From: Longilinea arvoryzae
GTDB taxonomy: Bacteria; Chloroflexota; Anaerolineae; Anaerolineales; Anaerolineaceae
Reading direction: 5' to 3'
Length of the DNA stretch: 64,000 nucleotides
Assembly (NCBI RefSeq): GCF_001050235.1
Contig: NZ_DF967972.1
Span: 3,934,724 to 3,998,723 of the forward strand
The notes beneath the pieces were generated by a model, which saw only the letters and a program-made list of their open reading frames with translations, searched no databases and had not been told where the DNA came from. Shown here piece by piece: positions 53,173 to 62,768 of the stretch; within the stretch, counting starts at the first letter, position 1; each line of letters starts with the position of its first letter. Both the position numbers and the translations under genes were made by a program.

Positions 53173-55407
53173 TTAGCCCTCTTCCAGGGTCTCACCACCG
53201 GCAAGGCCGTTCAACACTGCCTCGGGAGTCAACGGAAAATGGTCGAACCAGACACCGGTGGCGTCATAAACGGCGGCCGTGACCGCCGGCGCCAGGCACA
53301 TATTCATGACCTCGCCCAGGCCGCGCGCCCCCCAGGGACCACGCGGGTCGGGGATTTCCAGCACCTGGATGTCCATTTCCTCCGGGATATCCAGCACGGT
53401 CGGCACCAGATAGGTGGACAGGTTCGGCGTGAGAACCCGGCCGTCTTTCTCGACGAAGTTCTCCAACACCGAGTAGCCGACGGACTGCACCAACCCACCC
53501 TGGATTTGCCCGACCACCTGCTGCGGATTGATGGCTTTGCCCACATCGATGGTGCAGTAGATCTTTTCGATTTTCACCTGGCCGGTTTCCAGATCCACCG
53601 CCACCTCGGCGGCCTGGGTGGTATACGCATAAGCCACGTTTGGGTCGCACTGCCCGGTTTCCGGGTCGGGCGCGGTGGTCTGGTGCGGCCAGTAGGTATG
53701 GTCCAGGTGCACAGGGCGTTCTTCATTCGCCCACATTTCCAGGGCTTTCTCGGCGCCTTCTTTGATCGCGTTGCCGATGAAGAAGGTCATGCGCGAGGCA
53801 GAGACCGAGCCCGCATCCTTCACCTGGGCGGTATCCGTAGAGACCAGTTCGATCTTTTCCATCGGCAGCCCGAGCGCGTCGGCGGCCATCTGGGTGATCA
53901 CCGTGTGTGCGCCCATGCCAACTTCGCTGGCGCCGTGGCGGATGACCGCCCGTTCGATCTCGTTTTCACCGAACAGATCGATGCCAATGGTGCAATTCTC
54001 CGGGTAGCCGTACGAGAAGCCGACGTTCTTATGCGCGCAGGCGAGCCCCAACCCGTGGCGCACATACGGTCGATCCGGATCGGTTTTCGGCAGAGGATGG
54101 GTGCGTTTCCATCCCGCGGAGGTGTCGCTCCAGCCGGCTTCCTTCGCGCAGGCCCGGGTGACTTCTCGGATGGTCACGCCCGGCGGGAAAGGTGTGCCCA
54201 TGGTCTGGAGCGAGCCTTCCTTCGCCAGATTGCGCATGCGCAGTTCCATCGGGTCCATATGCAGCGCGGCGGCCAGTTTATTCACCATCTGCTCGGCGCA
54301 GTAAACCCCCTGTGGACCGCCAAAGCCGCGGAATGCGCCGCGCGGTACGTTGTTGGTGTAAACGTCATAGGCGTCGACTTTGACGTTGGGAATTTCATAG
54401 GGCCCCAGCGAATTGATCACGGTGTTGCTGCTGACAATGCTGGTCGTGAATTTATAAGCGCCGCCGTCGGCTAGCATTTTGACCTCGGCTGCGACGATCT
54501 TGCCTTCCCTGGTCGCGCCCCAGCGTGTGAAGAAGCGGAAGGGATGGCGTTTGCAGTGCCCCAGGATCGATTCTTCCCGGGTCCAGACCACCTTGACCGG
54601 CCGGGGATTGCCCATACGCTTTAACTTCAGGACAGCCAGGGCCACGATGATCTGGACGGAGATATCCTCGCGCCCACCAAAGGCCCCACCCGTCATCGGG
54701 TAGATCACGCGCACCTGATCCTCGGCCAACCCGAGGGCGTGCGCAATCTGCTTGCGATCTTTCGTACCCCACTGACCGGTGGTCACCACCGCCAGGCGGC
54801 CTTCCTCATCCAGGTAGGCCAGGCCGGACTCGGTCTGCAGAAAGGCGTGTTCCTGGGCGGGCGTGTTCAGAACGGATTCGACGATCACATCCGCCTGCTG
54901 AAAACCCGCTTCGATGTCCCCGTTGTACAGTTTGTGGTGACTGAATACGTTACTGCCCACGTCCGGGTGCAGGATCGGGGCGTCCGGCTGCATGGCTTCT
55001 TCCACATCGCAAACTGCCGGCAAATCCTCGTATTCCACCTCGATCAGATCGCGGGCCTTTGCGGCGATGGCTTCGGTTTCCGCAACCACGGCCGCGACCC
55101 GGTCGCCCACAAAACGCACCCGATCCGTATAGGGCTTGTCGCTCTGGCCGCAAAGCACGGGCTGATCGTACGTGTAATAGCCGAACTCATTGCAGGGCAC
55201 GTCTTTGGAAGTAAGCACAGTGAGCACGCCGGCCAGCGCCTCTGCCTTTGAGGTATCGATGCGCTTGAGGATGGCATGCGGCCGGCGGGCCATCAGCATC
55301 TTCATGTAGGCCTGTCCGGGCATCACCATGTCCGAAGCGAAGACGGCTTCGCCTTTTACCTTTGCTACCGCGTCAATCCTTTGAACAGACTGGCCAATAT
55401 ATTTCAT
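53173..55407 (-). CDS. xanthine dehydrogenase family, molybdopterin-binding subunit (orphan)
   Basis: 744 residues. Hammerhead domain with KVKGEAVFASDMV (about 16-28), PMTGGAFGGREDIS (about 225-238) for the GGxFGG motif, VPRGAFRGFGGPQG (about 336-349) and the catalytic glutamate in GARGLGEVMN (about 698-707). A hydroxylase of unknown substrate. No FAD or 2Fe-2S gene lies nearby, so electron-transfer partners must come from elsewhere, perhaps from the three-subunit set at the left of the window. Transcribed alone and ended by a strong terminator. Confidence 0.88.
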   Translation of the reverse strand: MKYIGQSVQRIDAVAKVKGEAVFASDMVMPGQAYMKMLMARRPHAILKRIDTSKAEALAGVLTVLTSKDVPCNEFGYYTYDQPVLCGQSDKPYTDRVRFVGDRVAAVVAETEAIAAKARDLIEVEYEDLPAVCDVEEAMQPDAPILHPDVGSNVFSHHKLYNGDIEAGFQQADVIVESVLNTPAQEHAFLQTESGLAYLDEEGRLAVVTTGQWGTKDRKQIAHALGLAEDQVRVIYPMTGGAFGGREDISVQIIVALAVLKLKRMGNPRPVKVVWTREESILGHCKRHPFRFFTRWGATREGKIVAAEVKMLADGGAYKFTTSIVSSNTVINSLGPYEIPNVKVDAYDVYTNNVPRGAFRGFGGPQGVYCAEQMVNKLAAALHMDPMELRMRNLAKEGSLQTMGTPFPPGVTIREVTRACAKEAGWSDTSAGWKRTHPLPKTDPDRPYVRHGLGLACAHKNVGFSYGYPENCTIGIDLFGENEIERAVIRHGASEVGMGAHTVITQMAADALGLPMEKIELVSTDTAQVKDAGSVSASRMTFFIGNAIKEGAEKALEMWANEERPVHLDHTYWPHQTTAPDPETGQCDPNVAYAYTTQAAEVAVDLETGQVKIEKIYCTIDVGKAINPQQVVGQIQGGLVQSVGYSVLENFVEKDGRVLTPNLSTYLVPTVLDIPEEMDIQVLEIPDPRGPWGARGLGEVMNMCLAPAVTAAVYDATGVWFDHFPLTPEAVLNGLAGGETLEEG

Positions 55408-55580
55408 GATCTTTTTGTCCGATCTGAATATTCGGGGTTAAGAAATTACCTCATTTGTAGTGTAGTCGAATATTCAGCGCAAGATCAATTGAGGATTGCA
55501 AGGAAATTAAGGGTAATATGCACACTTGACATTTTGATTGTCATTCATGCGATTTGTCAGACAACATCGGGCGCTTCGAC

Positions 55581-58500
55581 CTAAACCGTTACCTCCAGCC
55601 ATTCCACCTCGCCATCCCGCAGAAAGATATGCCGGCTGGTTTCAGCATCCAGACGATTGTCCGGAACGTGGCGCTGGCCACCCTCGCGCAGGTGAACGCT
55701 GATGCCGGGTTGTTCGGCTATGCGCAGAACGATTGGGACCTGACAGAATGAGTAGGCCAGTGAACCGGCCGGCAGTTCGATCCGGCGGGGCTGTCCGGCC
55801 GGATCCAGGTATTCGTACACGGACGGTTCGCGCAGCAGTTCGCCGCGATCGAACAGCAGGAAATCAAAGGCGACGCAACCATCCATGATGACCAGGCCCA
55901 ATTCGGCCTGCCGCGCCAGAATTTCCTCTTTGACCATGCCGGTCATGCCGGGCTGTTTCGCGCCCTGGCCGCGGGGGGTGTGCGAGTAGGGGTCGGTGGG
56001 AAAAGCGCCGTACTCCGCCGGGGTTTTGTTGAAGCACTGACCGGCGCGAATGTCGGCATAGCAATCCCGTAATTCGGAAAGACTCGAGGCGTTTCGGGTG
56101 CGCAGAATGGTCTCCTGCACAGCCAGCAGCAACTTGGAAACCATATGCCAGTAGATGCTTCCCAGGCCTTCATAGGCGAAGAAAGTACCCGAGCGGCCGG
56201 TGAACTGATCGTGATGGAAAGTCGATTCGAACAACACCTCGATCGCTTCACAATCCCGAGCTGCCAGGTCGGCGAAACGCGCCTGGTGTTTCAAGGCCTC
56301 CAGTGCGCGCCGCACATCCTTCAGGTTGCGAATCTTACCGGCAAAATGAAAGTCGCCGTTTTCATCCCGAACCAGCAGGCTGTCATCGCCTGCGCGCATC
56401 AACTCACTCACCAGGGCCAGATCTTCGACCTGATCCGGCGCGAGACAGTTGCGTTCGACAAAGCCTTTCAGTTCCCGGTCCGGATAAAGGATGTAACTGT
56501 ACTGGCCCGGCAGGAAGAGCGGTCCGCGGCGCAAGCTTTTTAACAACGCCAGCGACTCGGCGCCGTCGAGCAGCCCGGACGACAGGATCGCGACCTGACC
56601 TTCCAGCATCTCGTACAGAGGACTGATCCTGGCCGCGCCCGGCTCGAGGTGCAGAACGTTGTAAGAGTGATATAACCCATCCTCGCGGCGGTTGGCGCGC
56701 AGGGTGTGGTCACAGTAACGCAGCGTCCGATCGAGAAAATCGATGATTTCCGGCGCGGATAATTGAGCATTTTCTCCGCTGAGCCCATGCTCGTAATAAT
56801 TCCAGCGGTAGTCGCTGCCCGCCTGCCCGAGTTCGTCCATCAATGCTCGCCGTGTTTCCGGGGTGAACCCGCCCTGCAGGCAGGATTCCGAATCCTGGAG
56901 GATTTTCCCGACCCGGTCGAAGAAATCGCGGATCTCGGCGCGCACCGCCAGATTTACGCAGCCGCTTTGCTGTAACAGGCCGCGCGCGAAAACGATGTAG
57001 CGGCGCAGATAAGCCAGCGTGACCAGCGACAACCCCTTGCCGACCAGCGCGTTGTTGGCGTCGTTCCATTCCGGGCGCTGCGTGTTCATCCAGATGCCGC
57101 CCTCCGGTACGAAATTCGCCAGCTTGGCCAGCAGCAGGGTGAGCAGTTTTTCAATCAACGTCGCGTGCAACACCCGGCCATCGGTCGATTGAACCAGCTT
57201 TCCGTCGCCGCCCTGTTCCTGGGCACGCTTTTTGATCGCCTTATCCAGTTCCCTATCAAAAGAGATCGTGTTGTACGGATCGCGCTGCAGCTCGGCATAG
57301 GGTTTGATGCGGTATGGCACATTGGCGTAACTGAACAGCGCCCGTGAAAGATCGTTCTGCAGGCGTCCGGGATGGAATTTAACGCTGATTTCCATCAACT
57401 TGAGCAGATAGATGATCTGGTGATCGCTCCAATAGCCGATGTTGGCCCACGGATTGTTCGGCTCGGGCACCTCCCAGTCGATGCCGCGCCGGGTGATGCG
57501 GTAAGGGTTGTAGCCATCCACCGTGGTGGCATTCAAAAAAGCCGAGATCATGCCTTCGGTATATTCCGGATAGGAATAAGTCAGGGCCTCCCAATTTTGG
57601 AAGATGTCGCGCCAGTTGCCTTCGTAGTCGTACTTCAGCGAACCGTCCTTCTTTTTGAGATTGATCGAGAATCGGTTCCACGGGCGGCTGGGATCGCCGT
57701 GACGGCGGGAAAATGCCAGCGGCAGATAGGCATGGGTAAGGCGGGTCAAATCCGCCGAACCGGTTCGTTCGGCCAGGCTGCACAGCTCCTGGATGGACAG
57801 ACGGAATGGAAGGCTTTCAAAGAAAGCCGCCTGATCGGCCAACACCTGCCGGTTGAGCGCGCCAACATAATCGCCAAAGTCCTCTTTGCGGATCGTGTAT
57901 TGATCCGGAAAATAACCGCCGCGCATTTCATTGAACATCACGTTGCTGAAATGATGCGCCGCGTGCAGGGCATGTTGGGATACCTGCAAACCGTCCGCGC
58001 TGGCCACGATCCGCACCAGGCCGGCCGTATTTTCAGCCAGGTCCTTTTCCAGCAGCGCCGATAACTCGAGCGGATTCTTCTTCAGCAGATTGCGCAAGTG
58101 CACCACCGCGGCTGCATCCTGATGGACATCCGCTGCCAGATGCCAGGCTCTGCCTTCGCCGGCCGCCAGTTCGAGGTGGCTGTTCACGAAGTAAGCGCCG
58201 CGCGTTCCGCGCATCTCCGTCTCCGTTTCCATGCGCTGCCCGGCGCGGAACGCATCCAACTGGCGCGAAGAAAGCAGATAAGCCCTTGCATCCAGCCCAA
58301 CCTGCCAGACCACGCTGGACAGTAAGGATTCGCTCGGTTCCGCCAGATCGGTCAACGCTGAATTCAGGGTGTAGAGACCCAGCCCGTCGGACGGGTTGAG
58401 TTCGTTGCGTTTGTACGCGTCCAGCAGCGGACTCAGGGCGGTTTGCATCCAATCCGAAACATTCGCCGGCAACAGGTTTTGCAGCCCATCCAGCACTTCC

Positions 58501-59030
58501 ACCCGGCAGGGCGCCGGGCTATCGTTGAGCAACCAGCCGGTCTTCACAAAGCCGAAGGTGTCGCCGGTGCGCCAGGCGTAGCGGTAAGTCAGGTTCAGGT
58601 GATGGTTGATCTCCTCGAAGACCAGCATCGTCCCGGGCACATTTTTATACAAGTTCCGTTGGATAGCGTAGAACCCCTGCTGGCGTTTCGAGAACGGCTC
58701 CCATAGGTACGTTTTGCCGGCGCGTTCGACCAAAAAAATTGCCTTGGCGCCGGTGTTTTCGTTGTTTTCGCTCAGTTTATCGACCGTGTAATATGGAAAC
58801 AGCGCCTGCTCGACGTTGACCCGCCCGGCCGTAAGCCCGCCGGTGGACGCAATGAACAGCCAATGATTGGAGCTGCTGACCAGGCTCATGAAGAACGGCG
58901 GCATGGCGTCGTAATCGGAGATCTTGAAATACTTCTCGCCCTCCAGGCGGACATATTCACCTGAAACGCCGTGTTCCACCTGTTGTTGTAAGGTTTCACC
59001 CAAAAAGATCGGGCGCGATGTCGCGTTCAT
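55581..59030 (-). CDS. very large GH94-clan-like glycoside phosphorylase, possible beta-1,3-glucan phosphorylase
   Basis: 1149 residues from ATG at 59030 (GGAG upstream). An N-terminal beta-rich part (about 15-300) and a central to C-terminal (alpha/alpha)6-barrel-like region. The likely catalytic stretch is RPEWNDANNALVGKG (about 660-674), comparable to the WND of cellobiose phosphorylases. Other anchors are RGIDWEVPEPNNPWANIGYW (near 515-535) and HTPRGQGAKQPGMTGMV (near 1025). Size and domain order fit the large families GH149/GH161 more than GH94. It is the last gene after two GH16 enzymes and a sugar importer, supporting phosphorolysis of beta-1,3-oligoglucans inside the cell. Family assignment is tentative. 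Confidence 0.55.
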   Translation of the reverse strand: MNATSRPIFLGETLQQQVEHGVSGEYVRLEGEKYFKISDYDAMPPFFMSLVSSSNHWLFIASTGGLTAGRVNVEQALFPYYTVDKLSENNENTGAKAIFLVERAGKTYLWEPFSKRQQGFYAIQRNLYKNVPGTMLVFEEINHHLNLTYRYAWRTGDTFGFVKTGWLLNDSPAPCRVEVLDGLQNLLPANVSDWMQTALSPLLDAYKRNELNPSDGLGLYTLNSALTDLAEPSESLLSSVVWQVGLDARAYLLSSRQLDAFRAGQRMETETEMRGTRGAYFVNSHLELAAGEGRAWHLAADVHQDAAAVVHLRNLLKKNPLELSALLEKDLAENTAGLVRIVASADGLQVSQHALHAAHHFSNVMFNEMRGGYFPDQYTIRKEDFGDYVGALNRQVLADQAAFFESLPFRLSIQELCSLAERTGSADLTRLTHAYLPLAFSRRHGDPSRPWNRFSINLKKKDGSLKYDYEGNWRDIFQNWEALTYSYPEYTEGMISAFLNATTVDGYNPYRITRRGIDWEVPEPNNPWANIGYWSDHQIIYLLKLMEISVKFHPGRLQNDLSRALFSYANVPYRIKPYAELQRDPYNTISFDRELDKAIKKRAQEQGGDGKLVQSTDGRVLHATLIEKLLTLLLAKLANFVPEGGIWMNTQRPEWNDANNALVGKGLSLVTLAYLRRYIVFARGLLQQSGCVNLAVRAEIRDFFDRVGKILQDSESCLQGGFTPETRRALMDELGQAGSDYRWNYYEHGLSGENAQLSAPEIIDFLDRTLRYCDHTLRANRREDGLYHSYNVLHLEPGAARISPLYEMLEGQVAILSSGLLDGAESLALLKSLRRGPLFLPGQYSYILYPDRELKGFVERNCLAPDQVEDLALVSELMRAGDDSLLVRDENGDFHFAGKIRNLKDVRRALEALKHQARFADLAARDCEAIEVLFESTFHHDQFTGRSGTFFAYEGLGSIYWHMVSKLLLAVQETILRTRNASSLSELRDCYADIRAGQCFNKTPAEYGAFPTDPYSHTPRGQGAKQPGMTGMVKEEILARQAELGLVIMDGCVAFDFLLFDRGELLREPSVYEYLDPAGQPRRIELPAGSLAYSFCQVPIVLRIAEQPGISVHLREGGQRHVPDNRLDAETSRHIFLRDGEVEWLEVTV

Positions 59031-59121
59031 ATTCTTTACTCCAATTTCCGGATTTCTTCTCAACCTGAACGCGGTGTCATTTGCGCCAGGAAAATCCCGA
59101 TTATCCTCTTCAGAATGGCCT

Positions 59122-59934
59122 TCATTGGGTCACTTTTACCCAATCGACCAGCATCCGGGCCTCGCCCCGTTGAATCGACTGCACGGTAGATTCAGGCAGG
59201 CCGAAATAGGGCTGGCGCACGCCGTTGACCTTGAATGGGTAATTGCCGCCGAGCGCAAAATTCAGAATGAGGAATTTCGGGTTGTCATAGGCCCACGGGC
59301 CAAAGACCTCGACCATCGGGCGCGTCACCCGGTACACCAGTTCACCATCGATTCTGAATAGCAGCCCATCCGCCGCCGTCCAATCGACGGCATAGACATG
59401 CCAGGATGTGGCATCGTTCTGTGGCGGAAAATAGCGGTTGTTGACAAGGCCGGCGTCGCCGGAATACCCCGGCCCGTGCGCGGCCACGCTGGCCCAATCG
59501 GGCTCGCCGACATTCTCCATGATGTCGATCTCGCCGCTTGCAGGCCACGTTCCCAGTCCCAGCAGCCAGAAAGCCGGCCACAATCCAACCCCGGCGGATA
59601 ACCGGATGCGCGCCGCGATGCTTCCGTAAGTAAATTCCACCCGGCCGCGGGTGTGGAGGCGCCCGGAGACAAAATCGAAGCTTTGTCCCCCGGTTGTGCG
59701 GGTTCCCGGCCGCCAGCGTGGGTGCAAAACCAGCGCCCCATTGGCGTTTTCAGACTCACCGGAAATCAAGTAGAGTGTCTCCGGCGAGTCGATATACGCC
59801 TGCTGCTCGTGATTGGTCACCTCGCCGGTGATCGCCACGTTCCACTTGCTGCGGTCGAGCTCCCCGGCGGTGAAATCGTCGAAGAAGATCGTTTGGCCGG
59901 CGCCAGAATTTGCATGCATGTCGGTTGTTTCCAT
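59122..59934 (-). CDS. GH16 glycoside hydrolase (laminarinase/beta-glucanase type), no clear signal peptide
   Basis: 270 residues from ATG at 59934 preceded by GAGGG at short distance. GH16 jellyroll; catalytic motif GEIDIMENVG (about 133-142, ExDxxE nucleophile and acid/base), GLWPAFWLLG (about 117-126), HVYAVDWTA (about 179-187). Unlike its neighbour it has no lipobox; a frame extending to 60012 would overlap the upstream gene and lacks a site. May work in the cytoplasm, or the start may be misjudged. Cleaves beta-1,3(-1,4)-glucans. Confidence 0.85.
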   Translation of the reverse strand: METTDMHANSGAGQTIFFDDFTAGELDRSKWNVAITGEVTNHEQQAYIDSPETLYLISGESENANGALVLHPRWRPGTRTTGGQSFDFVSGRLHTRGRVEFTYGSIAARIRLSAGVGLWPAFWLLGLGTWPASGEIDIMENVGEPDWASVAAHGPGYSGDAGLVNNRYFPPQNDATSWHVYAVDWTAADGLLFRIDGELVYRVTRPMVEVFGPWAYDNPKFLILNFALGGNYPFKVNGVRQPYFGLPESTVQSIQRGEARMLVDWVKVTQ

Positions 59935-59983
59935 ATCCCTCAGTAATAAAAAGCCAATGAATAAGATCTTAAAGGCGGTTGGC

Positions 59984-60814
59984 TCACTGCGCCTTTTCGA
60001 AAACGCGCACATAGTCCACCAGGTACTGCCTGGGGAAAGTCACATCCAGGCCGATCGGTCCGGGCAACTGCCCACCGACCGCCAGGTTGAGGATGATGAA
60101 AAAAGGCTGGTCGAAGACCCATTCGCGGTCGCCCACGTCGGCGCGCTTGACGGTGTGGTACAACTGGCCGTCGAAATACCAGTCGATTTGCCCTTCCTGC
60201 CATTCGATGGCGTAGGTATGAAAGTCGTCCGCGATATCAAACGTTTGCCGGTTCCACATGGAGATACCCAGCGCGCCGGAATAACCCGGTCCGTGGGCGG
60301 TGCCCATGATCAAATCCGGCTCCTTACCGATGTATTCCATGATGTCAATCTCGCCGCAATCCGGCCAGTTGGAGCCATCGAAAGTCGAGCCCAGCATCCA
60401 GAAGGCCGGCCACATTCCCTTTCCCGCCGGCACCTTGAGGCGCGCTTCGATCCGCCCGTACTGGAAATTTTGCAGTCCCTTCGTCTTCAGGCGCGCCGAA
60501 GTGTAATAGGAGCCTTCATACTTTTCCTGGCGCGCCTCGATGACCAGCATGCCATTCTCGAGGCGCGCGTTTTCAGAGCGGCCGGTATAATATTCCGCTT
60601 CGCCATTGCCCCATCCCCCGGCGCCGAGATCGTAGGTCCAGTTTTGCGTATCGATCTCCTTGCCGTCGAACTCATCGCTCCACAGCAGGCGATAGCCCGG
60701 CGGAGGGGTGATCTTTGACACGGTCGCGGTCCCGGCGCAGGCGGCCAGCAGACTGACCAAAACAAGGACGAGCGTGACTCTGGTGAACTGGCGAACGAAT
60801 AGACGGTGGGGCAT
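59984..60814 (-). CDS. GH16 lipoprotein beta-glucanase (laminarinase type)
   Basis: 276 residues. Lipoprotein signal with LLAAC lipobox (Cys about 26), so anchored on the outer side of the membrane. GH16 catalytic motif CGEIDIMEYIG (about 153-163), MWPAFWMLGS (about 134-143), FHTYAIEWQEGQIDWYFDG (about 199-217). Presumed to release oligosaccharides from beta-1,3-glucan for the neighbouring CUT1 transporter. 105 nt after the permease gene. Confidence 0.92.
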   Translation of the reverse strand: MPHRLFVRQFTRVTLVLVLVSLLAACAGTATVSKITPPPGYRLLWSDEFDGKEIDTQNWTYDLGAGGWGNGEAEYYTGRSENARLENGMLVIEARQEKYEGSYYTSARLKTKGLQNFQYGRIEARLKVPAGKGMWPAFWMLGSTFDGSNWPDCGEIDIMEYIGKEPDLIMGTAHGPGYSGALGISMWNRQTFDIADDFHTYAIEWQEGQIDWYFDGQLYHTVKRADVGDREWVFDQPFFIILNLAVGGQLPGPIGLDVTFPRQYLVDYVRVFEKAQ

Positions 60815-60919
60815 GGCAATCTCCTCACGAAAAGAATTCGAATCGGTTGAACGGAGCTGGGGGCCTCCCGGGATCGTTCCATTGGAGCGGACCGGGGAGA
60901 CCCTTTGTTATCCGGATTT

Positions 60920-61768
60920 CTAGCCTTTGACCGCTCCAGCCGTGAGGCCGGAGATGATGTAGCGCTGTAAGAACACGAACAGGATCAGCATTGGGAAGGT
61001 CAGCATCAACACGGCCGCCGCCAGGGTGGGCCAGTTGCTGCCATAGACGCCCTGGAAGACAATCAATCCGCGCGTGATGGGATAATAATTCTTGTTGGTC
61101 AGATAGATCGTCGGCGCGATGATCTCGTTCCAGATGCCGATGGCGTGCAGCACGATCACGGTGGCAATGGCCGGCCGGATCAGCGGCAGGACGATCGCCC
61201 ACACAAAGCGAAAATAACTGCATCCTTCCAACGCCGCGGCTTCATCCAGTTCGCGCGGCAGGGTCTTGATGTAGTTCACCAGGATGATGATGCCCATCGG
61301 GTTGACCAGGAATAACAGGATGTAGCCAATCGGATTGTTGTACAGGCCGATGTTGAGAATGAGCTGGAACTGCGGAATGAGGGCCGGCGGCAGGAACAGG
61401 GCGATGACGAACAGGGTGAGCAGCCAGTTGGCGTGCTTGACGTAACCGCGCGCAATTGGAAAGGCCACGAAAACAGCGGCCGCGATGTAAATGGCGGTGG
61501 CTGAGAAGGTGTACAGGATGGTGTTCACCAGATATTTGGCGAAATTGGCCTTGTTCCAAGCATCCACAAAATTCTTGAAGTGCAGTTCCGTTGCCAGGTT
61601 GGTGGCGTCTTTCATGAAGGACGGCATGGTCTTCAGCGAGGTGTTCACCAGCATGAGCAGCGGGCCCAGATAAGCCAGCGCCAGCAGGAACAGGAAGAAA
61701 TAGGATCCGATGAGGCCCCAATCGACGGGCTTGCGAGACATGGATTTCGAAGGGGTTATCGCGCTCAT
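60920..61768 (-). CDS. CUT1 ABC sugar transporter permease (MalG type)
   Basis: 282 residues, six transmembrane helices. The EAA loop is DEAAALEGCSYFRFVWAIVL (about 177-196), where the ATPase docks. MalG-type C-terminal end AGAVKG. The start overlaps the MalF-type gene by 4 nt. No ATPase gene is seen in the window; CUT1 systems often share a common MsmK/UgpC-type ATPase from elsewhere. Confidence 0.93.
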   Translation of the reverse strand: MSAITPSKSMSRKPVDWGLIGSYFFLFLLALAYLGPLLMLVNTSLKTMPSFMKDATNLATELHFKNFVDAWNKANFAKYLVNTILYTFSATAIYIAAAVFVAFPIARGYVKHANWLLTLFVIALFLPPALIPQFQLILNIGLYNNPIGYILLFLVNPMGIIILVNYIKTLPRELDEAAALEGCSYFRFVWAIVLPLIRPAIATVIVLHAIGIWNEIIAPTIYLTNKNYYPITRGLIVFQGVYGSNWPTLAAAVLMLTFPMLILFVFLQRYIISGLTAGAVKG

Positions 61769-62694
61769 CCCATAATCCTTTCTTCCCTGCGGCGCAGCAG
61801 AGTCTGCGTCAGCATGCCAATCACCAGCACCAACGCGAACAGGATCATCGAAGCCGCCGCGGCGTAACCCTGGCGGAAGCTGGAGGTGACGCTGCCGGAG
61901 GTCTGGCCGAAACCGGTGGCGTAGATCAGATAGCCCAGCACCTGCGTTCCGTTGCGGTAACCCAGCAAAACCAGGAATAACTGCCAGGCCTGCAGGCTGC
62001 CGATGATATTCAGCAGCAGGTTGGTGTTAACGCTGGGGGTCAGCAGCGGCCAGGTGACGTTGCTAAATACCTGCCAGGTGTTGGCGCCGTCGATGCGCGC
62101 CGCCTCGTACAGCTCAGAAGGAATGGTCTGCAACCCGGCCAGGAAGATCACCATGGTGACGCCCATGTTGGCCCAGATTTGCACCACGATCACCCAGGCG
62201 AAGGCCTCGGATGGTAAGCCGCCAAAGAATTCGGAATGCGCGCCAAACAGCGCGAGTAGCTTCGCGACCGGCCCGCCCATCGGATACAGAAACAGCGACC
62301 AGATCATGCCCTGGATGACCGCGCCCAGGATGACCGGCATGAAATACAACGTGCGGAAGAAATTGCGGAGCCGGATACGCGGGTTGTTCAGGATGACCGC
62401 GGTCGCCAGGCCCAGCCCAAACTGAAGGGTGGTTACGAAAAAGCAAAAGATCAGCGTGCGGCCCAGCGCGGCCATGTTATCTTTCGAGGCCTGCCCCATC
62501 ATCAGGAATTCCTTGTAGTTGGCCAGGCCAAGCCAATGTACGGCCGCACCTTTTAGACCGGTGGCATCGGTCAATGAGTAGACGGATGTTGCCAGCGACG
62601 GCCCCAACGAGATCAAGAAGTAGAAAGCGATCCCTGGTAGCAACATCAGATAGGGGGTCAACCTGGACCAACCCCGACCAAAGTGGTAATTCAT
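61765..62694 (-). CDS. CUT1 ABC sugar transporter permease (MalF type)
   Basis: 309 residues from ATG at 62694 with GGAGGAGG upstream; the open frame goes further but without a site. Six helices; N-terminal LTPYLMLLPGIAFYFLI (about 12-28); EAA loop YEAARIDGANTWQVFSNVTW (about 214-233). Pairs with the MalG-type permease to form the oligosaccharide channel. Confidence 0.93.
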   Translation of the reverse strand: MNYHFGRGWSRLTPYLMLLPGIAFYFLISLGPSLATSVYSLTDATGLKGAAVHWLGLANYKEFLMMGQASKDNMAALGRTLIFCFFVTTLQFGLGLATAVILNNPRIRLRNFFRTLYFMPVILGAVIQGMIWSLFLYPMGGPVAKLLALFGAHSEFFGGLPSEAFAWVIVVQIWANMGVTMVIFLAGLQTIPSELYEAARIDGANTWQVFSNVTWPLLTPSVNTNLLLNIIGSLQAWQLFLVLLGYRNGTQVLGYLIYATGFGQTSGSVTSSFRQGYAAAASMILFALVLVIGMLTQTLLRRREERIMG

Positions 62695-62720
62695 ACGGAC
62701 CCTCCTCCCTGGCATCCATA

Positions 62721-62756
62721 AGTCAGGCCTCCCACTGGGCAGTGGGAAGCCTGACT
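62721..62756 (-). promoter_or_regulatory. intercistronic 17-bp hairpin after the sugar-binding protein gene
   Basis: AGTCAGGCCTCCCACTG (62721-62737) pairs with CAGTGGGAAGCCTGACT (62740-62756) with one mismatch and a tight turn, 12 nt after the binding-protein stop. Same arrangement as in the ribose-type operon at 46991; a likely mRNA stabiliser for the binding protein. Confidence 0.6.
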
Positions 62757-62768
62757 GCACGATAGGTA

